Positions 54,136-62,207 of a stretch of 64,000 nucleotides of DNA are shown piece after piece. The notes beneath the pieces were generated by a model. It had not been told where the DNA came from. It did not search any database and saw only the letters and a list, made by a program, of their open reading frames with translations. The position numbers and the translations under genes were made by a program. The stretch covers positions 291,656 to 355,655 of the forward strand of contig CANKJK010000002.1 of the NCBI GenBank assembly GCA_947482665.1. Reading direction: 5' to 3'. The first letter of the stretch is position 1, and each line of letters begins with the position of its first letter. The stretch is from Acidobacteriota bacterium. GTDB taxonomy: Bacteria; Acidobacteriota; Vicinamibacteria; Vicinamibacterales; UBA2999.

Positions 54136-54594
54136 ATGAACGCTCGCATTGGGGGCGCCTGCGCCCTGCTCGCCCTGCTGACTGTCTCGACCGCTTATGC
54201 CCAGGTGCCGGGCCCGTCCCTGGCCGACGCCAAGAAGGCGATTGCCGCGGCACAGGCCGCGGCCACCAAGATGAACACCAACCTGAGCTGCGTGGTGCTC
54301 GATGCTCGCGGCGGGGTCATCGCGGCGGAGCGGATGGATAAGGCGCCCTTCTTCACGGTCGACGTCGCCCGCGGCAAGGCCCTTGTGTCGGCGTCCTTCG
54401 GGGCACCGTCAGGCACGCTGGCCACGCTGGCCACCTCGGGCCTCGGCAACGTGCTGCCTGGACCTGCCGCTCCGCTCTTCATGCAGGGCGCCGTGCCGCT
54501 CAAGGGTGGCGGCGCCATGGGCTGCAGCGGCGGTGCGAGCCAGCAGGACGAGGACGCCGCCAAGGCCGGCGCGGCCCTGCTCGCCGGCAATTAG
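54136..54594 (+). CDS. GlcG/HbpS-family periplasmic protein
   Basis: A 152-aa protein with a signal peptide (about 1-23, ending AYAQ) and the GlcG/HbpS fold: LADAKKAIAAAQAAATKMN, VVLDARGGVIAAERMD, a region ending GAPSGTLA, and GAMGCSGGASQQDEDAA. Family members bind heme or small ligands; the function is poorly defined. GGAGG precedes ATG 54136. It occupies the position where dxs often lies in this gene order. Confidence 0.85.
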   Translation: MNARIGGACALLALLTVSTAYAQVPGPSLADAKKAIAAAQAAATKMNTNLSCVVLDARGGVIAAERMDKAPFFTVDVARGKALVSASFGAPSGTLATLATSGLGNVLPGPAAPLFMQGAVPLKGGGAMGCSGGASQQDEDAAKAGAALLAGN

Positions 54595-54612
54595 TCGAGC
54601 CGGCCCAGGCAC

Positions 54613-55341
54613 GTGCCACGCATCCGGCTTGATCAGCTCGTCACCGAGCTCGGACTCGCGCCCTCGCGCGAGCGGGCGCGGGCCCTCGTGCTGGCAGGCC
54701 AGGTGCTCGTGGACGGGCACGCGGTGACGAAGGCCGGGGCGCAGACCCCGGCCGACGCCACCGTGACACTGGTCACACCCGACCATCCCTATGTCGGCCG
54801 CGGCGGCATCAAGCTCGCCCACGCCCTCGAGACGTTTCAGATTCCCGTCCAGGACAGACAGGGCCTCGATATCGGCGCCTCGACCGGCGGCTTCACCGAC
54901 GTCATGCTGCAGCGCGGCGCCCGCCACGTGGTGGCACTCGACGTCGGGCACGGGCAGTTTGACTGGCGCCTGCGAAACGACGCGAGAGTCACCGTCATCG
55001 AAGGCTTCAACGCCCGCGTCCTGACCCTGGCCGACCTTCCCGGCCCCGTCGATCTGGTCACCATCGACGTCTCGTTCATTTCACTCCGGCATATCCTTCA
55101 GGTGCTGCCACCGCTGCTGACACCCGCGGCCGACATCGTCGCGCTGGTGAAGCCGCAGTTCGAGGCGGGCCGGGGCGAGGTCAGGAAGGGCATCATCCGC
55201 GACGAGGCCGTGCACGCACGGGTTGTCGAGGAAGTCACGGCCGCCGGCGCTGCGATAGGATTGACTCGGATCGCCTCAACGCCGTCGCCGATCACCGGCG
55301 CGCGCGGTAACCGCGAGTTCTTCCTGCACTTCCGCCACTGA
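54613..55341 (+). CDS. tlyA: TlyA-family rRNA 2'-O-methyltransferase
   Basis: A 242-aa protein: an N-terminal S4 RNA-binding domain (about 1-65, RIRLDQLVTELGLAPSRERARALVLAGQV in part) joined to an FtsJ-type methyltransferase (about 70-242) with DIGASTGGFTDVMLQRGA as the SAM-binding motif and VALVKPQFEAG near 185. TlyA proteins methylate 16S and 23S rRNA cytidines and affect capreomycin sensitivity. GTG 54613 is the only start that keeps the S4 domain. nadK follows 3 nt later. Confidence 0.93.
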   Translation: MPRIRLDQLVTELGLAPSRERARALVLAGQVLVDGHAVTKAGAQTPADATVTLVTPDHPYVGRGGIKLAHALETFQIPVQDRQGLDIGASTGGFTDVMLQRGARHVVALDVGHGQFDWRLRNDARVTVIEGFNARVLTLADLPGPVDLVTIDVSFISLRHILQVLPPLLTPAADIVALVKPQFEAGRGEVRKGIIRDEAVHARVVEEVTAAGAAIGLTRIASTPSPITGARGNREFFLHFRH

Positions 55342-55344
55342 CCT

Positions 55345-56232
55345 ATGGCTTCGGCTCCTCTGCCCTCCATCGCCCGCGTTGGCGTCGTCGCCAAGGATCG
55401 GCTGCACGCCGCCACGCCCGTCCTCGGCGAGCTGCAGACCTGGCTGACGGCGCGGGGCGCGGACGTCCTCTACTCCACCGAGACGGCGGAACTCCTGGGA
55501 CGCGAGGACGGCGTGCCGCGCTCGGAGATTCCGCGCACGGCGGACCTGGTGATCTCGCTGGGCGGAGACGGCACGCTGCTCTCGATGGCCGGCCGGATTG
55601 CCGAGTCAGGCCGCGACATCCCACTGGTCGGCGTCAACTTCGGCAGCCTCGGGTTCCTCACTGAAGTCCGCGTCGGTGAACTGTTCCCCACGCTGGAGGC
55701 GGTGTTTGCGGGCACGGCGGTTGAGCACCACCGCCTGCTGCTGGAGGCGCGCGCCGAGCGCGCCGGGCATGCGCCAGACACGCGCATGGTGCTCAACGAC
55801 GTCGTCTTCGCGAAGGCCTCGCTCTCGCGCATCATCGAACTCACGGTTTCGGTCTCCGGCGTGTTCGTCACGCGGGTGAAGGCGGACGGCCTCATCATCG
55901 CGAGCCCGACCGGCTCGACGGCCTACAACCTGGCCGCTGGCGGCCCGATCGTCCACCCGGTCGTGGACGCACTCGTCATCACGCCCATCGCGGCGCACAC
56001 GCTCACCAACCGCCCGATTGTCGTACCGGCCTCCGCCATGATCGAGGTCCATCCCTTCGGTCACAACGGCGAGGATGTGCAGGTGACCTACGACGGGCAG
56101 TCCGGCTACACACTCCAGGCCGGGGATGTGGTGCGCGTCTCGCAGGCGCCGCGCCGCATACGGCTGCTCACCGCCGGCGGGCGGAACTACTACGACCTGC
56201 TGCGGGAGAAGCTGAAGTGGGGGGAGCGCTAG
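55345..56232 (+). CDS. nadK: NAD kinase
   Basis: A 295-aa enzyme that phosphorylates NAD to NADP. The catalytic GGDGTLL (about 73) with the preceding VISLGG, NFGSLGFLTE (about 95) and the ADGLIIASPTGSTAYNLAAGGP block (about 178-200) are present. The last 65 bp overlap the end of the convergent mltG gene. Confidence 0.96.
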   Translation: MASAPLPSIARVGVVAKDRLHAATPVLGELQTWLTARGADVLYSTETAELLGREDGVPRSEIPRTADLVISLGGDGTLLSMAGRIAESGRDIPLVGVNFGSLGFLTEVRVGELFPTLEAVFAGTAVEHHRLLLEARAERAGHAPDTRMVLNDVVFAKASLSRIIELTVSVSGVFVTRVKADGLIIASPTGSTAYNLAAGGPIVHPVVDALVITPIAAHTLTNRPIVVPASAMIEVHPFGHNGEDVQVTYDGQSGYTLQAGDVVRVSQAPRRIRLLTAGGRNYYDLLREKLKWGER

Positions 56233-57283
56233 CCGCGGCCTTCGCCGCGTCCACGCGCCGGTGGCGGAAGTACTCCACCTGATAGTGCTGCACGTTGCGC
56301 GCATGCGCGGCGAGTGAATCCGCAAAGGCGTGCGTGCCGTCATTCCGGCTCACGAAGTAGAGGTAGGGCACGTCGGCCGGATGCAGCACCGCCTCGATGG
56401 CCGCGCGTCCCGGCGCCGCAATCGGGCCCGGTGGCAATCCCGGATAGCGATAGGTGTTGTAGGGCGAATCAAACTGCAGATCCGCCTTGCGGATGTTGCC
56501 ATCGTAGCGGCCGGCTCGGGTCAACGCGTAAATGAGGGTCGGGTCTGCCTGCATCGGCATCCCGGTCCGTAGCCGGTTGCGGTAGACCGCCGCCACCAGC
56601 GGCCGTTCCTCGGCCGCGGCCGTCTCCTTCTCGACCAGCGCGGCCAGCGTGACGACCTGCCGTACCGAGAGCGATGACGCCACGGCGAGGCGCCTGAAAT
56701 CAGGATCCACTACCGCCTTGAAGCGATCCACCATCCGCGCGACCAGCGTCTCCGCCGTCGCCGCGCGCGAGAGTGTGTAGGTTTCGGGAAAGAGATACCC
56801 CTCCAGGTCGCGCGCGTTCGGGTCGAGGTCGGCGATGAGCGACGGGTCCGAGGCGGCTCGACGGAACGCCGCGGCCGGGCCGAAGCCGCGGCTCTCGAAG
56901 ACGTCCGCCATCTCGGCGATGGTCAACCCTTCGCGGATCGTCAGTCGCCGCACATACACGTCCCCTCGCGCCAGACGGTCGACGACGGCCCTCGGCGTGA
57001 GCGCCTCCGCGAACCGGTACTCCCCGGCCTGGAGCCGCGCCGCCTGCCCGCCCGTGGCCACGGCGAGACGAAAGGTGATCTCGTCCGTCACGACACCCGC
57101 CTGCACGAGCAGGCGCCCGATCGCGACCGATCCGGTGCCGGGAGGAATCTCCACGAACTGCTCGGCGCGGTCGTATCCCCTGAATGGCTGATCCAGTCCA
57201 CGGAAGAACCACCACGCCGCCCAGGCCGCCCCGAGACCGGCCACCAGCACGAGAATGCCGAGCCCGCGCAGCACCGTCCGCAT
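56168..57283 (-). CDS. mltG: Endolytic murein transglycosylase MltG
   Basis: A 371-aa inner-membrane enzyme that cuts nascent glycan strands. One N-terminal membrane helix (about 5-28), a LysM-like/YceG region, then the catalytic block ALVEKETAAAEERPLVAAVYRNRL (about 200-225) with the catalytic Glu, and MQADPTLIYAL. The conserved part ends near HARNVQHYQVEYF; the last 25-30 residues are Ala/Ser/Arg-rich and encoded antisense to the end of nadK. ATG 57283 abuts the ruvX stop. Confidence 0.94.
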   Translation of the reverse strand: MRTVLRGLGILVLVAGLGAAWAAWWFFRGLDQPFRGYDRAEQFVEIPPGTGSVAIGRLLVQAGVVTDEITFRLAVATGGQAARLQAGEYRFAEALTPRAVVDRLARGDVYVRRLTIREGLTIAEMADVFESRGFGPAAAFRRAASDPSLIADLDPNARDLEGYLFPETYTLSRAATAETLVARMVDRFKAVVDPDFRRLAVASSLSVRQVVTLAALVEKETAAAEERPLVAAVYRNRLRTGMPMQADPTLIYALTRAGRYDGNIRKADLQFDSPYNTYRYPGLPPGPIAAPGRAAIEAVLHPADVPYLYFVSRNDGTHAFADSLAAHARNVQHYQVEYFRHRRVDAAKAAASAPPTSASPAAGRSSSARRR

Positions 57284-57730
57284 TCAGCGCACCTCGCCGC
57301 CAGGGGGACAGGCGTCCAGATAGTCCTGCAGGATCACGGCCGCGGCCGCGGCGTCGAGCATGGCTTTCCGCTTTCGCCAGTCGCGCTCGTTCACGGCGAG
57401 GCGGCTCTCGGCCTCGTGGCTGGACAGGCGTTCATCCTGCAGCACGACGGGGAGCCCTGTGCGTGCACTGAGCGGCCGCTCAAGCGCCTGCACGGCCGCC
57501 GTCATCTCCGTGGGGGACCCATCCAGACGCCGAGGCAAGCCCAGCACAATGAGCCCCACGCCGTCCTCATCACGCGCCAGCCGATCCACCTCGGCACACA
57601 TGGCCGCCAGTGCACCCTGCGCACCGCCGGCCGGATGCAGCACCGTCAACGGACGCGCGAGCGTGCCGGATGCGTCGCTGATGGCCACGCCGATGCGGCG
57701 TGCGCCGTAGTCGAGACCTACCACCCGCAC
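57284..57730 (-). CDS. ruvX: Putative pre-16S rRNA nuclease / Holliday junction resolvase-like YqgF
   Basis: A 148-aa RNase H-fold protein beginning MRVVGLDYGARRIGVAISD, with VGLIVLGLPRRLDGSPTEMT (about 65) and LQDERLSSHEAE (about 98), which together supply the acidic catalytic residues. YqgF matures the 16S rRNA 5' end. GTG 57730 has TATAGT ending exactly 6 nt upstream. The stop is directly followed by the mltG ATG. Confidence 0.94.
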   Translation of the reverse strand: MRVVGLDYGARRIGVAISDASGTLARPLTVLHPAGGAQGALAAMCAEVDRLARDEDGVGLIVLGLPRRLDGSPTEMTAAVQALERPLSARTGLPVVLQDERLSSHEAESRLAVNERDWRKRKAMLDAAAAAVILQDYLDACPPGGEVR

Positions 57731-57736
57731 CGGCTG

Positions 57737-57744
57737 ACTATACT
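57737..57744. promoter_or_regulatory. Overlapping divergent -10 boxes in a near-palindrome
   Basis: The 8 bp ACTATACT hold TATACT on the plus strand (57739-57744) and TATAGT on the minus strand (57737-57742), sharing four bases. The boxes end 7 and 6 nt before the two GTG starts. The flanking CGGCT and AGCCG arms make 57731-57749 an imperfect palindrome. Confidence 0.7.
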
Positions 57745-57751
57745 AGCCGCC

Positions 57752-58891
57752 GTGCTTCCGGGACCACGCCCTCGCGTCATGACTGCTGCGGGACTGGCTG
57801 TCCTCGGGATGCTCTCGTCCGTACGTGCGGAGGGCGCGGCTCAGACGGCGCCGCGACCCGAGACGGTCGACCGCCGTGTCCTCACCCGGATTCGCGCCCT
57901 CGAGGACGAGGCCGATCGCATTGCCGCACAGGCACGTGGCGTCGTGGACGCCATCCACGCGCTCGAAGTCGAACGAGACCAGCATCAGACGGCAGCCGCG
58001 CGAGCCGCGGCTGATGCCCGTGCGACCGACGTCGAACGCGCGGCGGCCCACGAGCGCCTGGTGCGGCTCCGGCAGGCCGACGCGATGGACGAACCGCTCA
58101 TCGCGGCACGACTCGTCTCGCTCTACAAGCAGGGTCGCGGCGGCTACGCCCGCCTGCTGCTGGGCGCCGAAACGCTGCAGGAGATGGGCCGGGCCGCCCG
58201 CACCATCTCCAGCCTGGTGCAGCAGAACGCTGAGCGCCTCACTGCGCGCCTCGCCGATATCGCCGCGGCTGCCGAGCAGGAGGAGGCGCTGACCGCGCGG
58301 CTTGCGGCGCTCCAGGCTGCGGAGATGGCGGAACTGGACGCCCGCACGGCGGCCATCGCCGCCATCGCCGATCGCGAGGCCGCGGCGGCCGCGCTCGACC
58401 AACGGCGGGACGCCACCGCGCAGATGCTCGGCGCCCTGCGCGGAGCGGAGACGCCCGCACCGGCCGCACCCGCCGGCAGCTCACAGGCCGCGCCCTTTGC
58501 CGCCTTCAAAGGCGCCCTCGACTGGCCCGTCGTCGGCCCCGTCGCCACGCGCTTCGCCGCCGGACGCCGGCAGGCCGGCGCGATGGGGAACGGCATCACC
58601 ATCTCGGCCCCGCCCGGCACGCCTGTGGTGGCCGTGCACGCGGGCGTGGTCACCTACGCCGAGCCCCTCGCCGGTTTCGGCACGATGGTGATGCTGGACC
58701 ACGGCGGCGGCTTCAATTCCGCCTACGGTCTGCTTCGCGCCATCTCGATCCGCCGTGACCAGCGGGTCTCCGCAGGGGACCAGATCGGCACCGTCGCCGA
58801 GGCGGCCCCGGGCACGAAGTCCGCGCTCTACTTTGAGGTTCGGGCGGACGGCCGCCCAACCGATCCCATACAATGGCTTCGTCCACGCTGA
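57752..58891 (+). CDS. EnvC-like murein hydrolase activator (degenerate LytM domain)
   Basis: A 379-aa exported protein: signal peptide (about 1-30), a long coiled coil (about 40-235, rich in Ala/Glu/Arg heptads) and a C-terminal LytM/M23-like domain (about 255-379). The zinc ligands of active M23 enzymes are missing: the HxGxD region reads GNGITISAP and the HLHFE region reads SALYFEVR, just as in E. coli EnvC (GIVISAP, SLYFEI). It should activate amidases for cell separation rather than cut peptidoglycan. GTG 57752 is chosen from the TATACT box 7 nt upstream. It sits 7 nt before an S41-family gene. Confidence 0.9.
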   Translation: MLPGPRPRVMTAAGLAVLGMLSSVRAEGAAQTAPRPETVDRRVLTRIRALEDEADRIAAQARGVVDAIHALEVERDQHQTAAARAAADARATDVERAAAHERLVRLRQADAMDEPLIAARLVSLYKQGRGGYARLLLGAETLQEMGRAARTISSLVQQNAERLTARLADIAAAAEQEEALTARLAALQAAEMAELDARTAAIAAIADREAAAAALDQRRDATAQMLGALRGAETPAPAAPAGSSQAAPFAAFKGALDWPVVGPVATRFAAGRRQAGAMGNGITISAPPGTPVVAVHAGVVTYAEPLAGFGTMVMLDHGGGFNSAYGLLRAISIRRDQRVSAGDQIGTVAEAAPGTKSALYFEVRADGRPTDPIQWLRPR

Positions 58892-58898
58892 GCGCCCT

Positions 58899-60065
58899 AT
58901 GACCCCACGCACACGCGCCTACGTCCTCGGAATCTCCGTGCCGGTCATGCTGCTCGCGGTCGTGGGCGGCTACCTCGGACAGGCGATGGGCCGGGACGAC
59001 ACCTACAAGCACCTCGCGGTCTTCGAGGATGTGGTGTCCATCGTCCTGAACAACTACGTCGAGGAGGTCGATCCGACCAAGGCCATGCGCGGCGCCCTCT
59101 ACGGCCTGGCCGACGCCCTCGATGCCGACAGTGCCTACCTGACGCCTGCGCTGGCCAAGTCCGTCGGCGCCAACGACACCGGCGGACCGGCTGATACGGG
59201 CGTGGAACTCATCAAGCAGTACTACCTCCGCGTGGTCTCCGTGCGTGATGGGTCGCCCGCGGCCCGCGCGGGGCTCCGGACCGGAGACTTCGTCCGCGTC
59301 ATCGGCGACAAGGCCACCAGAAACATGACCGCGCTCGAGGGTGCGCGCCTCCTGCGGGGCACGGCAGGAACGAAGATCTCACTCGTCATCATCCGCGGCA
59401 GCACGACGGACCCCCACGTGGTGGAGTTGATCCGCGAGAAGCAGGCCGGCGCGGACCTCACCGCGAAGATGCTCAATCCCACGACCGGCTATGTGCGCGT
59501 GGCGGAGTTCTCGAATCAGGCGATTGGCGCCCTGAAGCCCAGCGTTGAGAAGCTGACCAAGGGCGGCGCCACGCGTCTCATCGTCGATGTCCGGGGCACC
59601 TCCCGAGGCGACCTGGATGCCGGTGTCGCCGCCGCGCGGCTCTTCGTGAAGTCAGGCACGCTCACCATCAAGCAGGGCCGGAACGACCAGCGCGAAACGG
59701 TCTCCACACAGGGTGCGGATGGCGCGCTGACCGTGCCCCTGGTACTGCTCACCTCTTCGGGGACGGCCGGAGCCGCTGAAGTCTTCGCCGCCGCGATCGA
59801 AGGCGCCAAGCGGGGCACCCGTGTCGGGGAACGGACGCTCGGCCGCGCAGCACGTCAGCGGTTGGTGCGACTGCCGGATGGCAGCGGGCTCTGGCTCTCC
59901 TATCAGCGGTATCTGACGCCGGCCGGCGAGGCCATTCACGAAAAGGGCCTGAAGCCGGACGTCCCGGTCGCAGAACCTGAGGTCGACTTCGGCAGCCCCG
60001 CGCCGACGACCGATCCGATTCTCGAAAAAGCCCTCGAGGATACGGCCCAGAAGAAGGCCGCCTAG
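58899..60065 (+). CDS. S41-family (CtpA-like) protein lacking the catalytic Ser-Lys dyad
   Basis: A 388-aa protein: an N-terminal membrane helix or uncleaved signal (about 8-30), a helical region, a PDZ domain (about 100-185; GSPAARAGLRTGDFVRVIG) and an S41 tail-specific protease fold (about 190-365). Where active enzymes have GTASASE and GKG, this protein has GTAGAAE (about 288-294) and GRA (about 314-316). The nucleophile is therefore Gly and the general base Arg. It is likely a pseudoprotease acting as a PDZ scaffold with the EnvC-like protein upstream, an arrangement that mirrors the envC-ctpA neighbourhood of Proteobacteria. Confidence 0.88.
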   Translation: MTPRTRAYVLGISVPVMLLAVVGGYLGQAMGRDDTYKHLAVFEDVVSIVLNNYVEEVDPTKAMRGALYGLADALDADSAYLTPALAKSVGANDTGGPADTGVELIKQYYLRVVSVRDGSPAARAGLRTGDFVRVIGDKATRNMTALEGARLLRGTAGTKISLVIIRGSTTDPHVVELIREKQAGADLTAKMLNPTTGYVRVAEFSNQAIGALKPSVEKLTKGGATRLIVDVRGTSRGDLDAGVAAARLFVKSGTLTIKQGRNDQRETVSTQGADGALTVPLVLLTSSGTAGAAEVFAAAIEGAKRGTRVGERTLGRAARQRLVRLPDGSGLWLSYQRYLTPAGEAIHEKGLKPDVPVAEPEVDFGSPAPTTDPILEKALEDTAQKKAA

Positions 60066-60087
60066 TCCTGATCGCCCTCCGGTCTGC

Positions 60088-60093
60088 TATACT
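60088..60093 (+). promoter_or_regulatory. Extended -10 box of tRNA-Val
   Basis: TGC-TATACT lies 35 nt before the tRNA 5' end, giving a leader of about 29 nt to be removed by RNase P. No clear -35 is seen. Confidence 0.65.
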
Positions 60094-60128
60094 TTCCGTT
60101 CGGCTAACACCCGATTTTCGCGATAGAT

Positions 60129-60205
60129 AGGCGCGTAGCTCAGCTGGTTAGAGCGCCTCCCTGACACGGAGGAGGTCAGTGGTTCGAATCCACCCGCGCC
60201 TACCA
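60129..60205 (+). tRNA. tRNA-Val (anticodon GAC)
   Basis: A 77-nt cloverleaf with encoded CCA. The acceptor stem AGGCGCG pairs with CGCGCCT, the D stem is GCTC/GAGC, and the anticodon stem CCTCC/GGAGG encloses loop CTGACAC with anticodon GAC at 60163-60165 (codons GUC/GUU). The T loop is TTCGAAT. The first pair is A1-U72, which is uncommon, and the outermost T-stem pair is A-C. Confidence 0.95.
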
Positions 60206-60214
60206 ATTCGATTC

Positions 60215-60254
60215 GGCCCTTGACCGGGCCTCACTCACCCGCTCGCCGGGTGAG
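60215..60254 (+). promoter_or_regulatory. Two hairpins between tRNA-Val and thrS
   Basis: GGCCC (60215-60219) pairs with GGGCC (60226-60230), and CTCACCCG (60234-60241) pairs with CGGGTGAG (60247-60254). Neither has a T tract. They could terminate or process the tRNA transcript, or act as a thrS operator. TAGCCT at 60268-60273 is a possible thrS -10, 8 nt before its ATG. Confidence 0.45.
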
Positions 60255-60281
60255 CGATTCGACGGGCTAGCCTCTCTTGCC

Positions 60282-62207
60282 ATGAGCCAGATCTCCATCA
60301 CCTTGCCGGACGGTTCCATCCGTACCGTACCCTCGGGGACGACCGTCCTCCAGGTGGCCGATGGCATTTCACCGCGCCTGGCGAAGGCCGCCCTGGCGGG
60401 CGTCGTCGGCGGCCGGATGGTGGATCTCGCCACGGCGCTGGATGCGGACGCCTCGGTCCGCATTGTGACCGGCGACGACCCGGATGCGCTGGGCCTCATC
60501 CGCCACAGCACCGCGCACCTGCTCGCGGCCGCGGTCACCAACCTCTTTCCCAGTGCCCAGTGCGGGATCGGTCCGGCCACGGACGAAGGGTTCTTCTACG
60601 ACTTCGTCGTGGAGCGCCCCTTTGCGCCAGAGGATCTGGACCGCATCGAAGCGAAGATGCGCGACCTGGCCTCGCAGGATCTTCCCTACGACCGGCAGAT
60701 GTGGACGCGCGACGAGGCCAAGGCCTTCTTTGACCAACGCGGCGAGCCGCTGAAAGTGCAGCTGATCGACGAGAAGACAGTCGGCCAGGCCACGGTCTCC
60801 TGCTACACCATCAAGGACCGCGACACCTTCGTCGACTTCTGCACCGGGCCGCACGTGCCCGCCACCAGCCGCCTCAAGGCGTTCAAGCTGCTCTCGACCT
60901 CCAACGCCTACTGGAAGGGCAACGCGCAGAACCAGCCGATGCAGCGCGTCTACGGCACGGCCTTCGCCACCGAGAAGCTCCTCAAGGAGCACCTGGTGCG
61001 ACTGGAGGAAGCCAAGAAGCGCGATCACCGGAAGATCGGCAAGGACCAGAAGCTGTTCATGTTCCACCCGTGGGCGCCGGGCGCGACGTTCTGGCTGCCC
61101 AAGGGCACGACGATCTTCAACTCGCTCTCGGGCTACATGCGGGGCGTGCTCTTCCCCGCTGGGTACGTTGAAGTGAAGGCGCCGATCATCTTCAACAAGG
61201 CGCTCTGGGAACGCTCGGGCCACTGGGCACACTACCGGGACAACATGTTCCTGGTGGAGTCCGAGAACGAGCAGATGGGGCTCAAGGCGATGAACTGCCC
61301 TGGCCACATGCTGATCTTCGGCAGCGAGGTCAGAAGCTATAAGGACCTCCCGCTCCGGCTCCACGAGCAGACGGCCCTCCATCGGAACGAGGCCTCTGGG
61401 ACGCTCTCGGGCCTGACCCGGGTGCGCCAGTTCAGCCAGGACGACGCGCACTGCTTCGTCATGGAGTCGCAGATCGGCGAGGAAGTCGAACGCATTCTCC
61501 GCCTCATCCAGCAGGTCTACGGAGACTTCGGCCTCACGCCCGAGATGAAACTCTCCACGCGACCGGCGGAGTTCCTCGGCACGGTCGACACGTGGGACCA
61601 CGCGGAGGCCGAGTTGAAGCGCGCGCTCACCGCCGTTGGTGAACCGTTCACCATCAACGACGGCGATGGCGCGTTCTACGGACCGAAGATCGACTTTGAC
61701 GTCGTCGACGCGATCGGCCGGAAGTGGCAGTGCGCCACCATCCAGCTCGACTACCAGCTCCCCGAGCGGTTCGACCTGAAGTATGTGGGGGCCGACAACG
61801 CCGAACACAGGCCCGTGGTCATCCACCGGGCCATTTTTGGCAGCTTTGAGCGCTTTATGGCGCTGCTGATCGAGCACTACGCCGGCGCCTGGCCGCTGTG
61901 GCTTGCACCCGTCCAAATGGTGGTCCTGCCCATTGCCGACCGCCATATCGAGTGGGCCCAAGAGGTCCAGCAGGCCCTGTCCGGGGCAGGGCTCCGGGTG
62001 GAGATCGATGAACGGGTCGAGAAAATTGGCTATAAGATCCGTGAAGCACAGTTACAGAAGGTTCCCTACATGCTCGTCGTGGGGGATCGAGAGGTCGAGG
62101 AACGGACCGTTGCCGTACGGGGCCGATCGGCTGGTGATCTGGGGGCTCGGCCGTTGGCTGACTTCCTGAACGCGGCGCTCGATGAAGTCAGGAAGAAGTC
62201 GGCCTAG
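60282..62207 (+). CDS. thrS: Threonyl-tRNA synthetase
   Basis: A 641-aa class II synthetase. TGS domain (about 1-62, ITLPDGSIRTVPSGTTVLQVA in part), the editing domain with HSTAHLLAAAV (about 73) and the catalytic core with motif 2 (LHEQTALHRNEASGTLSGL in part, about 365-385) and zinc ligands including MNCPGHM (about 337), then an anticodon-binding domain from about 540. Length is normal. infC follows with its ribosome site overlapping the thrS stop codon, the conserved thrS-infC arrangement. Confidence 0.97.
   Translation: MSQISITLPDGSIRTVPSGTTVLQVADGISPRLAKAALAGVVGGRMVDLATALDADASVRIVTGDDPDALGLIRHSTAHLLAAAVTNLFPSAQCGIGPATDEGFFYDFVVERPFAPEDLDRIEAKMRDLASQDLPYDRQMWTRDEAKAFFDQRGEPLKVQLIDEKTVGQATVSCYTIKDRDTFVDFCTGPHVPATSRLKAFKLLSTSNAYWKGNAQNQPMQRVYGTAFATEKLLKEHLVRLEEAKKRDHRKIGKDQKLFMFHPWAPGATFWLPKGTTIFNSLSGYMRGVLFPAGYVEVKAPIIFNKALWERSGHWAHYRDNMFLVESENEQMGLKAMNCPGHMLIFGSEVRSYKDLPLRLHEQTALHRNEASGTLSGLTRVRQFSQDDAHCFVMESQIGEEVERILRLIQQVYGDFGLTPEMKLSTRPAEFLGTVDTWDHAEAELKRALTAVGEPFTINDGDGAFYGPKIDFDVVDAIGRKWQCATIQLDYQLPERFDLKYVGADNAEHRPVVIHRAIFGSFERFMALLIEHYAGAWPLWLAPVQMVVLPIADRHIEWAQEVQQALSGAGLRVEIDERVEKIGYKIREAQLQKVPYMLVVGDREVEERTVAVRGRSAGDLGARPLADFLNAALDEVRKKSA

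Noticed and set aside
60369..61961. A 530-codon open frame antisense to thrS
   Set aside because: Shadow of a conserved synthetase; no independent support.
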